From the NCBI GenBank assembly GCA_002311655.1, contig DBYZ01000014.1, forward strand, positions 1-64,000: 64,000 nucleotides of DNA, given 5' to 3'. Position numbers and translations under genes: made by a program. Below the pieces are notes generated by a model. The model made no database searches and was not told the DNA's origin. It worked only from the letters and a program-made list of their open reading frames with translations. Positions 51,909 to 61,761 of this stretch are shown one piece after another (within the stretch, counting starts at the first letter, position 1; each line of letters opens with the position of its first letter). The DNA comes from Bacteroidales bacterium UBA1173 (lineage in GTDB: Bacteria; Bacteroidota; Bacteroidia; Bacteroidales; F082).

Positions 51909-53840
51909 TTATTTGTCAAGTATCTGATACACAGAGTTATTTGACTTGAACTCTGGCACGATGACCTTCATCTGCTTCACAATGTCGAAATCGTTGCAAG
52001 TAGGCAAAATCTCAAGAAGTTTACCAATCTCATTATTTACCTCTTCCTCGGTATATTCACGCACCTTGGCGCGCATAATCTTCGGATGCTCGGTCGGGAT
52101 GGTGTTTTCCTTGGTTGCCAACAGCTCCTCGTACAGTTTCTCACCAGGACGCAGACCTGTAATCTCAATCTGAACGTCAGGCATGTGCGACAGCTTTATC
52201 ATCTTGCTTGCCAAGTCATAAATCTTGACAGGCTTGCCCATGTCGAACACAAAGATATCGTCGTCATCACCAATGGCACCGGCTTCCAAAACCAAACTAC
52301 ATGCCTCAGGAATCGTCATGAAGTAACGGATGATGTTTCTGTCGGTGACTGTCAATGGTCCGCCGTGAGATAACTGCTTCTTAAACAATGGGATAACTGA
52401 ACCGTTTGAGCCCAAAACGTTACCAAAACGAGTGGTCACAAACTTGGTGTTGCTCTTACGGCTTTGGGTGTAAATCTCGGCGATACGCTTCGTCGCACCC
52501 ATCACGTTGGTCGGGTTGACGGCCTTGTCTGTTGAAATCATCACGAACTTCTCAACGCCGTATTTTATTGCCAAATCAGCGACAATCTTTGTTCCGCCTA
52601 CATTGACAAACACTGCCTCATACGGGAAACTCTCCATCAACGGGACGTGTTTGTAAGCTGCGGCATGATAGATAATCTGAGGCTGGTATTTCTCAAACAC
52701 CTCGGTCATCTTGTTGATATCCTTCACGTTACCGACCACGTATTCCTTCGGAACGGCGATATGTTTGTACGGCTCCTCGTTGTTCAGCTCAAACTGCAAA
52801 TCGTACATTGGCGACTCGGCTTGGTCGAACATAATAAGGCGTTTCGGGTTGTGTTGCAGCACCTGACGGCAGATTTCACTACCAATCGAGCCAGCAGCAC
52901 CTGTCACCATCACCACCTTGCCTTCGAGCTCGTGTTTCACGTTTTCCTTGCCCAAAACGATAGGTTCTCTTTCAAGCAAATCTTCAATCTTGATATCTTG
53001 AATCTGATTGAAATTCAATTGGTCACCATTAATCCATGAATCGACATGCGGAATGGCTTTCACCGTAACTCCAAGGTCGATGAGTTTGTTTACAATCTCA
53101 TTACGTTTGTCAATTTTCAAACTTGGCATTGCCAAAATAATCATATCGACATGGTAAGTGTTGATGAAGTTTTTGTTAAAAACCATCTCTGGTTTGCGAA
53201 TCTTCACTCCATTGATTGATTTTCCGATTTTCTGATCAGAGTCATCGACAAATGAAACTATGTTATATTGTGTTGAAGTGTCTTGATACAGAGCGTTTTG
53301 CGTAATAGGACCGGCATCGCCTGCACCATAAATGATGACGTTGATTTTGTTTGGTTGTGGACGCAGATACTCATTGTAGATACGACGGATTGTGAGTCGT
53401 CCCAAAATCATGAAAATCAATGATATAATGCAGATTATCAATGCTGTCGTATATTTTGGCAAATATGGGGAAATGAAACTTAAAGAATGAATGTTGTCGA
53501 TAAACAGTTTCGTAAAGCAAAATGTCACAAACACCCAAAGAGTTGTGGCTGAGATTCTCTCGATGTCATGGAAACCTGTATATCTGATGAGTCCTTTGTA
53601 GGAACCTGTAATCAGGAAACCGATGATAAAAAACAGCAACAATGATGCTGATTTTGCCAAAAAAGCCATTCTGTCGGTATGAAAATCCTCAAAATTCTTG
53701 TAATACATAAGCATTGGAGTGATAACCAAAGCCATTATCACAAGAAGAATATCAATCGCCAACACATAACCTCTTGATAATGAACCGGAATTTCGTTTTC
53801 CGAAAAACAATCTTGCAATATTTGTTAAAAATCTTTTCAT
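51909..53840 (-). CDS. Membrane-bound nucleotide-sugar 4,6-dehydratase (CapD/PglF family)
   Basis: 643 residues: four N-terminal TM helices (about 25-150), a first Rossmann-like CoA-binding-type domain (NVIIYGAGDAGP) and a C-terminal SDR dehydratase domain. The latter has the NAD motif VTGAAGSIGSEICRQ and the modified catalytic region STDKAVNPTNVMGATKR, where Met replaces Tyr as in PglF and WbpM. It converts UDP-GlcNAc to the 4-keto-6-deoxy sugar, the first step to modified hexosamines in O-antigen or protein glycans. It is the last gene of the sugar-nucleotide operon, 18 bases after the manC-like gene. Confidence 0.9.
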   Translation of the reverse strand: MKRFLTNIARLFFGKRNSGSLSRGYVLAIDILLVIMALVITPMLMYYKNFEDFHTDRMAFLAKSASLLLFFIIGFLITGSYKGLIRYTGFHDIERISATTLWVFVTFCFTKLFIDNIHSLSFISPYLPKYTTALIICIISLIFMILGRLTIRRIYNEYLRPQPNKINVIIYGAGDAGPITQNALYQDTSTQYNIVSFVDDSDQKIGKSINGVKIRKPEMVFNKNFINTYHVDMIILAMPSLKIDKRNEIVNKLIDLGVTVKAIPHVDSWINGDQLNFNQIQDIKIEDLLEREPIVLGKENVKHELEGKVVMVTGAAGSIGSEICRQVLQHNPKRLIMFDQAESPMYDLQFELNNEEPYKHIAVPKEYVVGNVKDINKMTEVFEKYQPQIIYHAAAYKHVPLMESFPYEAVFVNVGGTKIVADLAIKYGVEKFVMISTDKAVNPTNVMGATKRIAEIYTQSRKSNTKFVTTRFGNVLGSNGSVIPLFKKQLSHGGPLTVTDRNIIRYFMTIPEACSLVLEAGAIGDDDDIFVFDMGKPVKIYDLASKMIKLSHMPDVQIEITGLRPGEKLYEELLATKENTIPTEHPKIMRAKVREYTEEEVNNEIGKLLEILPTCNDFDIVKQMKVIVPEFKSNNSVYQILDK

Positions 53841-53858
53841 AAAACCCTATTTTTCAAT

Positions 53859-54905
53859 TTATTTTTGCCATTCTTTTATAAGCTGTTCGTCTTGCATTTT
53901 GCAGATCAGCAGACAGTTGTTGTCGTCTACAACTATATAATTATCAAGACCTTGCACTATCACTTTCTTTCTTCCGTACGAACGCACGACGCAGTCTTTG
54001 CTATCGACCATCTGGATGTTTTCACCGATGATGGCGTTCTTTTTCTCATCGTAAGGGATGTGCGTGTAAAGACTGCCCCATGTGCCGATGTCGCTCCATC
54101 CGAAGCTTGCAGGATACACGAACACGTCTTTCGATTTCTCCATCACGGCATAGTCGATGCTGATGTTCGGACATGTCGGGAAAAGCTCGTCGACCACGTT
54201 TTGCTCGTCTTTTTGATAGAAATGAGGCTCAATTTTGTCGAACACTGCCGCCAAATCCGGCACGAGTTTTGCGATGGTGTTAACAACCATTTTCACGTTC
54301 CAGATGAAGATGCCCGCATTCCAGTAGTAGCCGCCGTCCGCCAAGTATTTCTTGGCTGTCTCAAGGTTCGGTTTCTCCTTGAAAGCTTCCACTTTCTGGA
54401 TTTTTTCCTTCGAGTTGGCGTCAAGCGATTTGATGTAGCCATAGCCTGTCTCAGGACGTGTCGGCATCATTCCGAGTGTCACGATGACGTCGTTATTTTT
54501 AGTGTATTCAAGAGAATCTTTAATCACCTCTTGGAAGTGCGGCACGTCGAGCACGAGATGGTCGGCAGGTGAGAACACGAGATTTGCATCTGGATATTTG
54601 GCGTAAATCTTACGGCTCACATACTCGATGCAAGGTGCTGTGTTGCGCATGATTGGCTCCATAAGTATCTGTGTCTCAGGTACTTCTGGTAACTGCTCCA
54701 TCACTATGTCCTTGTATTTTTTCGATGTCACAATCCACACGTGGTCGGGCTCGATGATGCCTGCAAAACGCTCCACAGTGAGCTGAATCATGGTCTTCCC
54801 GATGCCCATCACGTCGATAAACTGTTTTGGCTTCTCAGGAATCGACATCGGCCAAAAACGCGAGCCGACGCCGCCAGCCATTATAATAAGGTGATTATTA
54901 TTCAT
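53859..54905 (-). CDS. Mannose-1-phosphate guanylyltransferase
   Basis: 348 residues, the single-domain type without the C-terminal isomerase. It makes GDP-mannose from mannose-1-P and GTP. The nucleotide-binding start IIMAGGVGSRFWPMS and PKQFIDVMG are the pyrophosphorylase signature. FEKPNLETAKKYL-type (FKEKPNLETAKKYLADGGYYWN) and SFGWSDIGTWGSLY are conserved in ManC. GDP-mannose feeds mannose, fucose or rhamnose branches of surface polysaccharides. Confidence 0.9.
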   Translation of the reverse strand: MNNNHLIIMAGGVGSRFWPMSIPEKPKQFIDVMGIGKTMIQLTVERFAGIIEPDHVWIVTSKKYKDIVMEQLPEVPETQILMEPIMRNTAPCIEYVSRKIYAKYPDANLVFSPADHLVLDVPHFQEVIKDSLEYTKNNDVIVTLGMMPTRPETGYGYIKSLDANSKEKIQKVEAFKEKPNLETAKKYLADGGYYWNAGIFIWNVKMVVNTIAKLVPDLAAVFDKIEPHFYQKDEQNVVDELFPTCPNISIDYAVMEKSKDVFVYPASFGWSDIGTWGSLYTHIPYDEKKNAIIGENIQMVDSKDCVVRSYGRKKVIVQGLDNYIVVDDNNCLLICKMQDEQLIKEWQK

Positions 54906-54913
54906 TTCAATTT

Positions 54914-55963
54914 TTATTTGTCAATTTTAAAACAAGTCTTGCCTTCACGATAGGCTTTTTCCCATTCCCAGGCGCTGCGTGTCATGTCATCGAGGCTGCG
55001 TTCGGCTTTCCAGCCCAACTCTCTATTAGTATATGTTGGGTCGGCCCAGATTTTCACGATGTCGCCGGCTCTTCTGCCCACGATTTCGTATTTCAGCTTG
55101 AGATTATTGCTTCTCTCGAACGATTTGATGATGTCAAGAACCGAGTATCCAGTGCCTGTTCCGACGTTAAACACCTCGAAATTGGCTTTCATCTTGCCTT
55201 GAATCATGCGTTCCACCGCTTTCACATGAGCTTTCGCAAGATCCATGATATGGATGTAGTCGCGGATTGGCGTGCCGTCAGGAGTGTCGTAGTCATTGCC
55301 GAACACTCTCAGGAACGGACGGATGCCGTAAGCTGTCTGTGTGACGTAAGGCATGAGGTTTGCAGGCACTCCGAACGGTAGCTCGCCGAGTTGTGCGCTC
55401 TCATGAGCCCCGACAGGGTTAAAGTAACGTAAAGCAATGGCGTTCAAGCCTTTATATGCCACGATGCAGTCCTGCATTATCTCCTCAGCAATCTGTTTTG
55501 TGTTGCCGTAAGGGCATTCTGCTTTCTTGATAGGTGCCTTTTCCGAAATAGGCAGATTCTCAGGGTCTGGCTCGCCGTAGACGGTGCATGATGACGAGAA
55601 AACGAGGTTCTCCACGCCATATTTGTGCATCGACTCAAGGATGTTCATCAGTGAATCAAGGTTATTGCGGTAGTATTTCAGTGGCTGCTCCACCGATTCG
55701 CCTACGGCTTTGTGCGCTGCGAAATGTATCACGCCCTTGATATCCTGATGACGGCTGAAAAAGTCGTCGACTTTCGTTCTGTCGGCGAGGTCGAACTGCT
55801 CGAACTCAGGCTTTTTGCCGGTTATCGAAGCTATAGCGTCGAGCGCCTCTATTCTTGAGTTAAACAATGCGTCAACGATGATAACATCGTAACCTTGTTG
55901 CTGCAACTCTACTGTTGTGTGGGAACCGATAAACCCTGTTCCGCCTGTAACTAATATCTTCAT
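54914..55963 (-). CDS. galE: UDP-glucose 4-epimerase
   Basis: 349 residues from the ATG at 55963; earlier in-frame codons lie in the preceding gene's end. It is an NAD-dependent SDR that interconverts UDP-glucose and UDP-galactose. The NAD loop is VTGGTGFIGSHTTVELQQ, the catalytic Ser is in SSSCTVYG and the YxxxK is YGNTKQIAE, with RYFNPVGAH after it. Substrate may include UDP-GlcNAc, which cannot be excluded. It lies ten bases after the WbpB-like gene. Confidence 0.92.
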   Translation of the reverse strand: MKILVTGGTGFIGSHTTVELQQQGYDVIIVDALFNSRIEALDAIASITGKKPEFEQFDLADRTKVDDFFSRHQDIKGVIHFAAHKAVGESVEQPLKYYRNNLDSLMNILESMHKYGVENLVFSSSCTVYGEPDPENLPISEKAPIKKAECPYGNTKQIAEEIMQDCIVAYKGLNAIALRYFNPVGAHESAQLGELPFGVPANLMPYVTQTAYGIRPFLRVFGNDYDTPDGTPIRDYIHIMDLAKAHVKAVERMIQGKMKANFEVFNVGTGTGYSVLDIIKSFERSNNLKLKYEIVGRRAGDIVKIWADPTYTNRELGWKAERSLDDMTRSAWEWEKAYREGKTCFKIDK

Positions 55964-55973
55964 TTTCAATAAT

Positions 55974-56942
55974 TTATCTCCAACCAAAAGGGTGTTCTGA
56001 CAATGGCAGCTTCGCCAACGGATGGTAGTCGCCTACCAAGCCAATTGGCTTTGCGTTTCTAATCTCATATACTATCTCGATGCAGTTTCTGGCTTCAGAG
56101 ATCCTAAAACCTTCGCCTGCAAGAATCTTTTCGTAACTCTTTGTGTGCAATTCGGTAAATCCTGTGCTGAACTCGAACTCCGAGCCGTCAATCATGATGG
56201 TGCGATATGTCTTTTTCTCGCCTTGAACAGCGTTTTCCGGCAACGTTTCTGCGTTGATACTCAAGAAGTAACGTACACGAGCCTTTGGCATCTCGAGGTA
56301 TCCCGCCACACGGTCGTGTGTCGATACATGCACCACGTTTTTCGTCACCGGACCGAAAATCCACGAAAGCATGTCGTAAAAATGAATTCCGATGTTGGTG
56401 GCTATGCCTCCGCTCTTGTTCTCGTTGCCTTTCCATGAGGTGTAATACCAGTTGCCGCGGGCTGTTATATATGTCAAGTCGACATCATAGACCTTATCTT
56501 TCGGTCCTTCGTCGATTTTCTTTTTCAGTGCAACTATCGAGTCGTGCAAACGCAGTTGAAGTATAGTATATGCTTTATGTCCTGTGCTTTGTTCCACTTT
56601 CTCCAGAGCGTCGATGTTCCAAGGGTTCAGCACCACCGGCTTCTCGCAGATGACGTCGGCACCAAGTCTCAGTCCGTAGCGAGTGTGTGCGTCGTGCAGA
56701 TAGTTTGGTGTGCAGACGGTGACGAAATCTATATTTGTGCCACGCTCAATCAGTCGTGTGTTATGTCTGTCAAAAAGCTCCTGTTCTGTAAAAAACGCCG
56801 CATTGGGGAAATAGCTGTCCATGATGCCCACAGAGTCACTCTTGTCATAGGCGGAAACCATGTTATTTCCCGTGTCTTTTATCGCCTTCAGATGTCTCGG
56901 CGCAATGTATCCTCCAACTCCGATAATCGCAAAATTCTTCAT
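55974..56942 (-). CDS. Gfo/Idh/MocA oxidoreductase, WbpB/WlbA-like
   Basis: 322 residues. The N-terminal Rossmann fold starts FAIIGVGGYIAPRHLKAI; the catalytic EKP motif is ICEKPVVLNPWN. The segment GNWYYTSWKGNENKSGGIA, then TNIGIHFYDML is typical of WbpB/WlbA. These oxidise the 3-OH of UDP-N-acetylglucosaminuronic acid on the way to UDP-2,3-diacetamido-glucuronic acid. The next gene upstream is the matching WbpD-like acetyltransferase (four-base overlap), which supports the call. The WbpA dehydrogenase and WbpE aminotransferase are not in the window. Confidence 0.85.
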   Translation of the reverse strand: MKNFAIIGVGGYIAPRHLKAIKDTGNNMVSAYDKSDSVGIMDSYFPNAAFFTEQELFDRHNTRLIERGTNIDFVTVCTPNYLHDAHTRYGLRLGADVICEKPVVLNPWNIDALEKVEQSTGHKAYTILQLRLHDSIVALKKKIDEGPKDKVYDVDLTYITARGNWYYTSWKGNENKSGGIATNIGIHFYDMLSWIFGPVTKNVVHVSTHDRVAGYLEMPKARVRYFLSINAETLPENAVQGEKKTYRTIMIDGSEFEFSTGFTELHTKSYEKILAGEGFRISEARNCIEIVYEIRNAKPIGLVGDYHPLAKLPLSEHPFGWR

Positions 56943-57493
56943 TTTTGCAGTAATATATTTTTGTTTGATAATTCGTATTTTCTACCACAATCACATGTCA
57001 AGTCGTCATGTAATTTCTTTCCGCACTCACAAACCCATCCTATCTGTCGTGCCGGCACTCCAGCCATCAGTGCGTAATCCGGTACGTCTTTGGTGACGAC
57101 GGCTCCAGCCGCTATCAATGCGCTCTTTCCCACGGTGTGTCCGCAAACCACGGTGCAGTTGGCACCCAGCGACGCACCTTCTTTTATTAATGTCTTCGCA
57201 TAAACGCCGTGCACCGGAAAGTGCGCGCGTGGTGTCACGACGTTGGTAAATACGCAGCTCGGACCGCAAAACACGTAGTCTTCAATCTCCACTCCCTCGT
57301 ACACCGACACGTTGTTCTGAATCCTGACGCCGTTTCCTATCTTTACATTGTTTCCGATGTTGACATTCTGTCCCAATGAGCAGTCTTTTCCTATCACCGC
57401 TCCTTTCTGGATATGACAGAAATGCCAGATTTTGGTGCCGTCGCCAACGACGGCACCTTCATCTATATAACTCGATTCGTGTTTAAAAAACAT
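56939..57493 (-). CDS. WbpD/WlbB-like UDP-amino-sugar N-acetyltransferase
   Basis: 184 residues, a left-handed beta-helix (GAVVGDGTKIWHFCHIQKGA, VIGKDCSLGQNVNIGNNVKI). Asn and Arg residues of NVVTPRAHFPV and the GAVVTKDVPDYALMAGVPARQIGW tail match WbpD, which acetylates the 3-amino group of UDP-GlcNAc3NA. The C-terminus has a CEC...CDC pair that may bind zinc, as in other family members. It starts at the last base of the nagB stop and overlaps the WbpB-like gene. Confidence 0.85.
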   Translation of the reverse strand: MFFKHESSYIDEGAVVGDGTKIWHFCHIQKGAVIGKDCSLGQNVNIGNNVKIGNGVRIQNNVSVYEGVEIEDYVFCGPSCVFTNVVTPRAHFPVHGVYAKTLIKEGASLGANCTVVCGHTVGKSALIAAGAVVTKDVPDYALMAGVPARQIGWVCECGKKLHDDLTCDCGRKYELSNKNILLQK

Positions 57494-58284
57494 TATAAGT
57501 TAGCCTTTTCAATATCTTTGAAATAGTTCACTGTACCGACTTTCAGCTCTTCTGTTGCTGCGTCATCGCACACGATGATGCCTTTCGGGTGCATCTGCAA
57601 TGCGCTCACAGTGCAGAGATGGCAGACGCCGCCTTCGATAGCCGCTGCCAAAGCGCGTGCCTTGTTGTGACCGTTGGCGAGAATCATAACCTCGTCGCTG
57701 TCCATCACTGTGCCGACACCGACTGTCAAAGCGGTCTTAGGCACCTTGTTGATGTCATTCTCGAAGAAACGTGAGTTGGCGATGATGGTATCTGTTGTCA
57801 ACGATTTCACTCTTGTGCGTGATGTCAGTGATGAACCAGGCTCGTTGAATGCGATGTGACCGTCAGGACCGATGCCGCCCATGAACAGGTGGATGCCGCC
57901 GTAGCTCTTGATCTTGGCTTCATAACGTGCGCATTCTGCCTCGAGGTCTTCAGCGTTGCCGTTGAGGATGTTCACGTTTTCTTTCTTGATATCCACATGG
58001 CTGAAGAAGTTGTTCCACATGAATGAATGGTAGCTCTCTGGATGGTTCTCCGGGATCTTCACGTATTCGTCCATGTTGAATGTCACCACATTCTGGAAAG
58101 AAACCTTACCTGCTTTGTAAGCCTCGATGAGGCATTTGTATGTGCCAATAGGAGTTGAGCCTGTAGGCAAACCGAGGATGAACGGTTTCTCTGCTGTAGG
58201 CTTGAACTCGTTTATTCTGCGGACGATGTGATTTGCCGCCCACTGTGACATTTTTTCATAATTAGGTTCAATGATAACTCTCAT
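57493..58284 (-). CDS. nagB: Glucosamine-6-phosphate deaminase
   Basis: 263 residues, the hexameric NagB size. It converts glucosamine-6-phosphate to fructose-6-phosphate and ammonia, reversibly. The substrate loop [14 protein letters not shown], the [10 protein letters not shown] block with the catalytic Asp and [17 protein letters not shown] with His are all intact. In this operon it could set the balance between glycolysis and the amino-sugar nucleotides used by the neighbouring genes. Confidence 0.95.
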   Translation of the reverse strand: MRVIIEPNYEKMSQWAANHIVRRINEFKPTAEKPFILGLPTGSTPIGTYKCLIEAYKAGKVSFQNVVTFNMDEYVKIPENHPESYHSFMWNNFFSHVDIKKENVNILNGNAEDLEAECARYEAKIKSYGGIHLFMGGIGPDGHIAFNEPGSSLTSRTRVKSLTTDTIIANSRFFENDINKVPKTALTVGVGTVMDSDEVMILANGHNKARALAAAIEGGVCHLCTVSALQMHPKGIIVCDDAATEELKVGTVNYFKDIEKANL

Positions 58285-58305
58285 ATTCTTGTGTTTTTAA
58301 ATGTT

Positions 58306-60513
58306 TTACTTAATTAATTCTCTTGCGTCGGCTATCATTTTCAAGCCTTGCTCTGTTTCTTTTTTGATTTGTTTCACGAAGCTGTTGTCTTCGAGTTTTC
58401 CGTTCACCGCGTCGCGCTCTTCCATGCTGCGGAATGTCGAGTTGCGTATGACGTTTTCATAGTCTTTCTTCCTTGATTCATAGACTTGGTCGCAGACGTA
58501 CTGAAGCACTTTTTCTCCTCTGTTGAGTGCGTCGGCGAAGATTTCTTTTGTCAAAGAAGGACATTTGTCGTATATGAATCTCAATGCCTGATAGCAATGT
58601 AACAGCTTGTCTTTCTGATATTTAGCCCACAAAGCGTTGTAGCGGCTGTGGATGTCGTCCCAACTGTTGAGCGTGCCATTGCAAATATCATCGATGAGTC
58701 GTTCGAGGTCGTCTTCTGTCACCAGCTGACCGCCCATGTTAATCCATTCACGTTGACGTACGTTGGTGAGGTGTTTGCACATCTCTTCGAACGTCTCTTT
58801 TGGATGAATCTCCATATAAGCGACGAGGTTCTTCACAGCGTAGTAGATGATCATGTCTTCGTAGGCGTGATATGCCTCGTATGGCTTGAGTATTACCACT
58901 TTACGATGCGATTTCTCCATCTCTTCGCCTAGGACTTCAAGACCTTTGACCACGGCTTTGTCACCGTTGAGTAGTTTGTGTCCGAGGTCGCGCAAGGTGT
59001 AGTATTCCTGTTCCGGATTCTCGCCTTTTGAGCGCAGATAAGCTTTGGCTGTCCACACTTCGAGGAGTTTGCGTCCGGCTATGACTTCTTCCATTGTGTC
59101 TGGTGCAAATGTCTCAAACTCAATGTTTTGGATTCTGCGTTTACGCTTGTCGCGTTTCTGATATTTCGAAGTGTTACGTGCGATGGCGTACATGTTGTAC
59201 ATCCACCAGTATGCCGGCATCACCTCGAGCTGGTCTTTTGAGACGTTGTTGTTCACCAATGCAAATGGCAGTTTGATGTTCATCTCGTTTGGATAATCGG
59301 CCTTAGAAAGCAGTGTGAACGAAGCGAACTTCGACGAGTGCTTGACGCTTGAGCAAAGACCTGGCCAGAAACCGCGTTTTGCCACGATTTCACCGTCGGT
59401 GGCGCGGCTGTTGTGGTTCGACCCGAGTGTTGCACCGGCAGCCATGTTGCTCTGTCCCATCACGCAGGCGGCGATGAGGAACGAGTTGTTATGATGCTGC
59501 TCGTGCGCCGGGAAAATGAGGTTGTTCAACACCTCGCAGCATGAAATCGTTGAATTATCGCCCAAAATTGAGTAAATCACACGGGCTCCATATTTCAGGT
59601 TACAATTGTCGCCGATGACGAAACGTGTCGCCACAACCGAATAGAAGATGTGACAGCCGTATCCCACGATGCCGTTGACCAAAATCACGCCTTCGCCAAT
59701 CTGTGTAGGCTCTTCCTCTGATGAGTTTATAGTGATGTTTTTCAGCTTGTTAGCACCTTTGATGTAGCAGCAAGGACCAATCTTAGCGTCTTTGATGATC
59801 CAAGAGTTTTTAATGACGCAGCCTTCGCCTATGGTGCCATAATAACCTCTGCGTGCATCGAACGATTTCTGAGTGATCTCAAACAATCTGTCCTGAAGTG
59901 GCTGAATGTCAGTGTATTTTGCCCAAAGATAAGCGTCGGCGGTGATCATGCCGTCGAATGGCAACACTTTACGTCCGCCAGCTTCGTTCATGAGTTCAAG
60001 CCACACACGGACGTCTTCTGGCTCGCCTTCTTTCAGGATGCCGTTACCGAATTTTGAGTGGTCGGTGCATGACACCTCGTGAACGTTGAAGAGAATACAA
60101 CGCTCGCCTATGATATAGTTTGCGATATAATGCACATCGTGAATGGCAACATAGTCGCCGATATCGCAAGAAATGATGGTGCTGTCGGTTATACCACACG
60201 CCATCTTTAAGTCGTGATACTGAAGCACCACGTTTTTGATGGCTCCGATGCGCACCAAACCGTAGAAACGATTGTTTTTCACCAAGTTGGTGTCGAAATC
60301 GTCGGTTACGAGGATGTCGTCCCAACTGGTAGCGGTGTTGCTGTTCTTCACAAGACGTTCAATCTCATCGGAACGCAAGTGACGCCAATCGTTTGCAGGC
60401 TTTTTTGTCTGTTGGTTTCTGAAATAGTATTCATCGAGACCGTCATGAAGATACTTCTTATCTATGAAGTTCTCGTAAATACTTTCATATGGTATTAATG
60501 TTACTTTTTCCAT
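58306..60513 (-). CDS. DUF4954 family protein with left-handed beta-helix
   Basis: 735 residues. The central part (about 120-420) has hexapeptide-like repeats (CDIGDYVAIHDVHYIANYI, KDAKIGPCCYIKGANKL, VIGDNCNLKYGARVIYS), as in acyl- and nucleotidyl-transferases. The C-terminal about 250 residues are helical. The DUF4954 family is largely restricted to Bacteroidota and some spirochaetes, and no reaction is established. A sugar-nucleotide or acyltransfer role is suggested by its fold and by nagB 21 bases downstream. There is a 114-base gap to rfbB upstream, in which I see no further gene. Confidence 0.8.
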   Translation of the reverse strand: MEKVTLIPYESIYENFIDKKYLHDGLDEYYFRNQQTKKPANDWRHLRSDEIERLVKNSNTATSWDDILVTDDFDTNLVKNNRFYGLVRIGAIKNVVLQYHDLKMACGITDSTIISCDIGDYVAIHDVHYIANYIIGERCILFNVHEVSCTDHSKFGNGILKEGEPEDVRVWLELMNEAGGRKVLPFDGMITADAYLWAKYTDIQPLQDRLFEITQKSFDARRGYYGTIGEGCVIKNSWIIKDAKIGPCCYIKGANKLKNITINSSEEEPTQIGEGVILVNGIVGYGCHIFYSVVATRFVIGDNCNLKYGARVIYSILGDNSTISCCEVLNNLIFPAHEQHHNNSFLIAACVMGQSNMAAGATLGSNHNSRATDGEIVAKRGFWPGLCSSVKHSSKFASFTLLSKADYPNEMNIKLPFALVNNNVSKDQLEVMPAYWWMYNMYAIARNTSKYQKRDKRKRRIQNIEFETFAPDTMEEVIAGRKLLEVWTAKAYLRSKGENPEQEYYTLRDLGHKLLNGDKAVVKGLEVLGEEMEKSHRKVVILKPYEAYHAYEDMIIYYAVKNLVAYMEIHPKETFEEMCKHLTNVRQREWINMGGQLVTEDDLERLIDDICNGTLNSWDDIHSRYNALWAKYQKDKLLHCYQALRFIYDKCPSLTKEIFADALNRGEKVLQYVCDQVYESRKKDYENVIRNSTFRSMEERDAVNGKLEDNSFVKQIKKETEQGLKMIADARELIK

Positions 60514-60627
60514 TTTTGTGATTTTTAAGAGTTAATCAATTGCTTTTCAATCATATAACCATTTAATCACGGCCATGGAGTAACAACACGCGCATATCTG
60601 CATTTAGCTTTGATAATATGTGATAAT

Positions 60628-61761
60628 CTATCTGTTTCCATACATTGATTCGTAATATTTTTCGTATTCGCCAGATGTGATGTTATCCATCCAGGCCTGG
60701 TTTTCGAGATACCATTTCACTGTCTTTTCGATGCCTTCTTCGAATTGCAGGCTAGGCTCCCAACCTAATTCTCTCTGCAGTTTAGATGAGTCGATGGCAT
60801 ATCTCATGTCGTGTCCCGCACGGTCTGTCACATAAGTGATGAGGTCCATGTCTTCGCCTTCTTTTCTGCCAAGAAGTCTGTCGACAGTGTTGATGACGAC
60901 CTTAATGATATCTATGTTTTTCCATTCGTTGAAGCCGCCAATGTTGTATGTTTCAGCAATAGTTCCCTTATGGAAAATCAAATCGATAGCTCTTGCGTGG
61001 TCTTCAACGTACAACCAGTCGCGGACGTTCTCGCCTTTACCGTAAACAGGCAATGGCTTGCGGTGACGGATATTGTTGATAAACAATGGGATAAGCTTCT
61101 CTGGGAACTGGTACGGACCATAGTTGTTCGAGCAGTTTGTCACGATGGTAGGCATGCCGTAGGTGTCGTGGAACGCTCTCACGAAATGGTCGGAACTTGC
61201 CTTCGACGCTGAATATGGCGAGTGCGGCATATATTTCAAATCTTCTGTGAAGAACTTGCTTCCGTAGGCTAGGTGGTGCTTCCCTGACGATGCCTTTGTT
61301 GTGAACGGAGGCTCGATGCCTTCCGGGTCGGTCATCTCCAATGCGCCGTAAACCTCATCTGTCGAGATGTGGTAGAAACGTTTGCCTTCCCATTTCTCCG
61401 GAATCTGTTCCCAAGTCAATTTTGCTGCCTGAAGCATGCTCAAAGTACCCATCACGTTGGTCTGAGCGAATGTGAATGGGTCTTTGATGGAGCGGTCCAC
61501 ATGGCTCTCCGCTGCAAGGTGAATCACACCGTCGACGTTGTATTTCTTGAAGATTCCCATAATTGTCTCGAAGTCGCAGATGTCGGCCTTTACGAAGGTG
61601 TAGTTAGGTTTGTCTTCAATGTCTTTGAGGTTTGCGAGGTTGCCCGCGTATGTCAGTTTATCGACGTTAATGATATGATAATCAGGATATTTGTTCACAA
61701 AAAGTCTTACAACATGACTTCCGATGAATCCTGCGCCGCCGGTGATGATGATGTTCTTCAT
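60628..61761 (-). CDS. rfbB: dTDP-glucose 4,6-dehydratase
   Basis: 377 residues. It makes dTDP-4-keto-6-deoxyglucose, the second step to dTDP-L-rhamnose. NAD motif ITGGAGFIGSHVVRLF; catalytic STDEVYGAL (Asp-Glu) and SPYSASKASSDHF (YxxxK). NNYGPYQFPEKLIPLFI is conserved. It overlaps rfbD by four bases. The first enzyme of the pathway, RfbA, is not encoded in the window. Confidence 0.95.
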   Translation of the reverse strand: MKNIIITGGAGFIGSHVVRLFVNKYPDYHIINVDKLTYAGNLANLKDIEDKPNYTFVKADICDFETIMGIFKKYNVDGVIHLAAESHVDRSIKDPFTFAQTNVMGTLSMLQAAKLTWEQIPEKWEGKRFYHISTDEVYGALEMTDPEGIEPPFTTKASSGKHHLAYGSKFFTEDLKYMPHSPYSASKASSDHFVRAFHDTYGMPTIVTNCSNNYGPYQFPEKLIPLFINNIRHRKPLPVYGKGENVRDWLYVEDHARAIDLIFHKGTIAETYNIGGFNEWKNIDIIKVVINTVDRLLGRKEGEDMDLITYVTDRAGHDMRYAIDSSKLQRELGWEPSLQFEEGIEKTVKWYLENQAWMDNITSGEYEKYYESMYGNR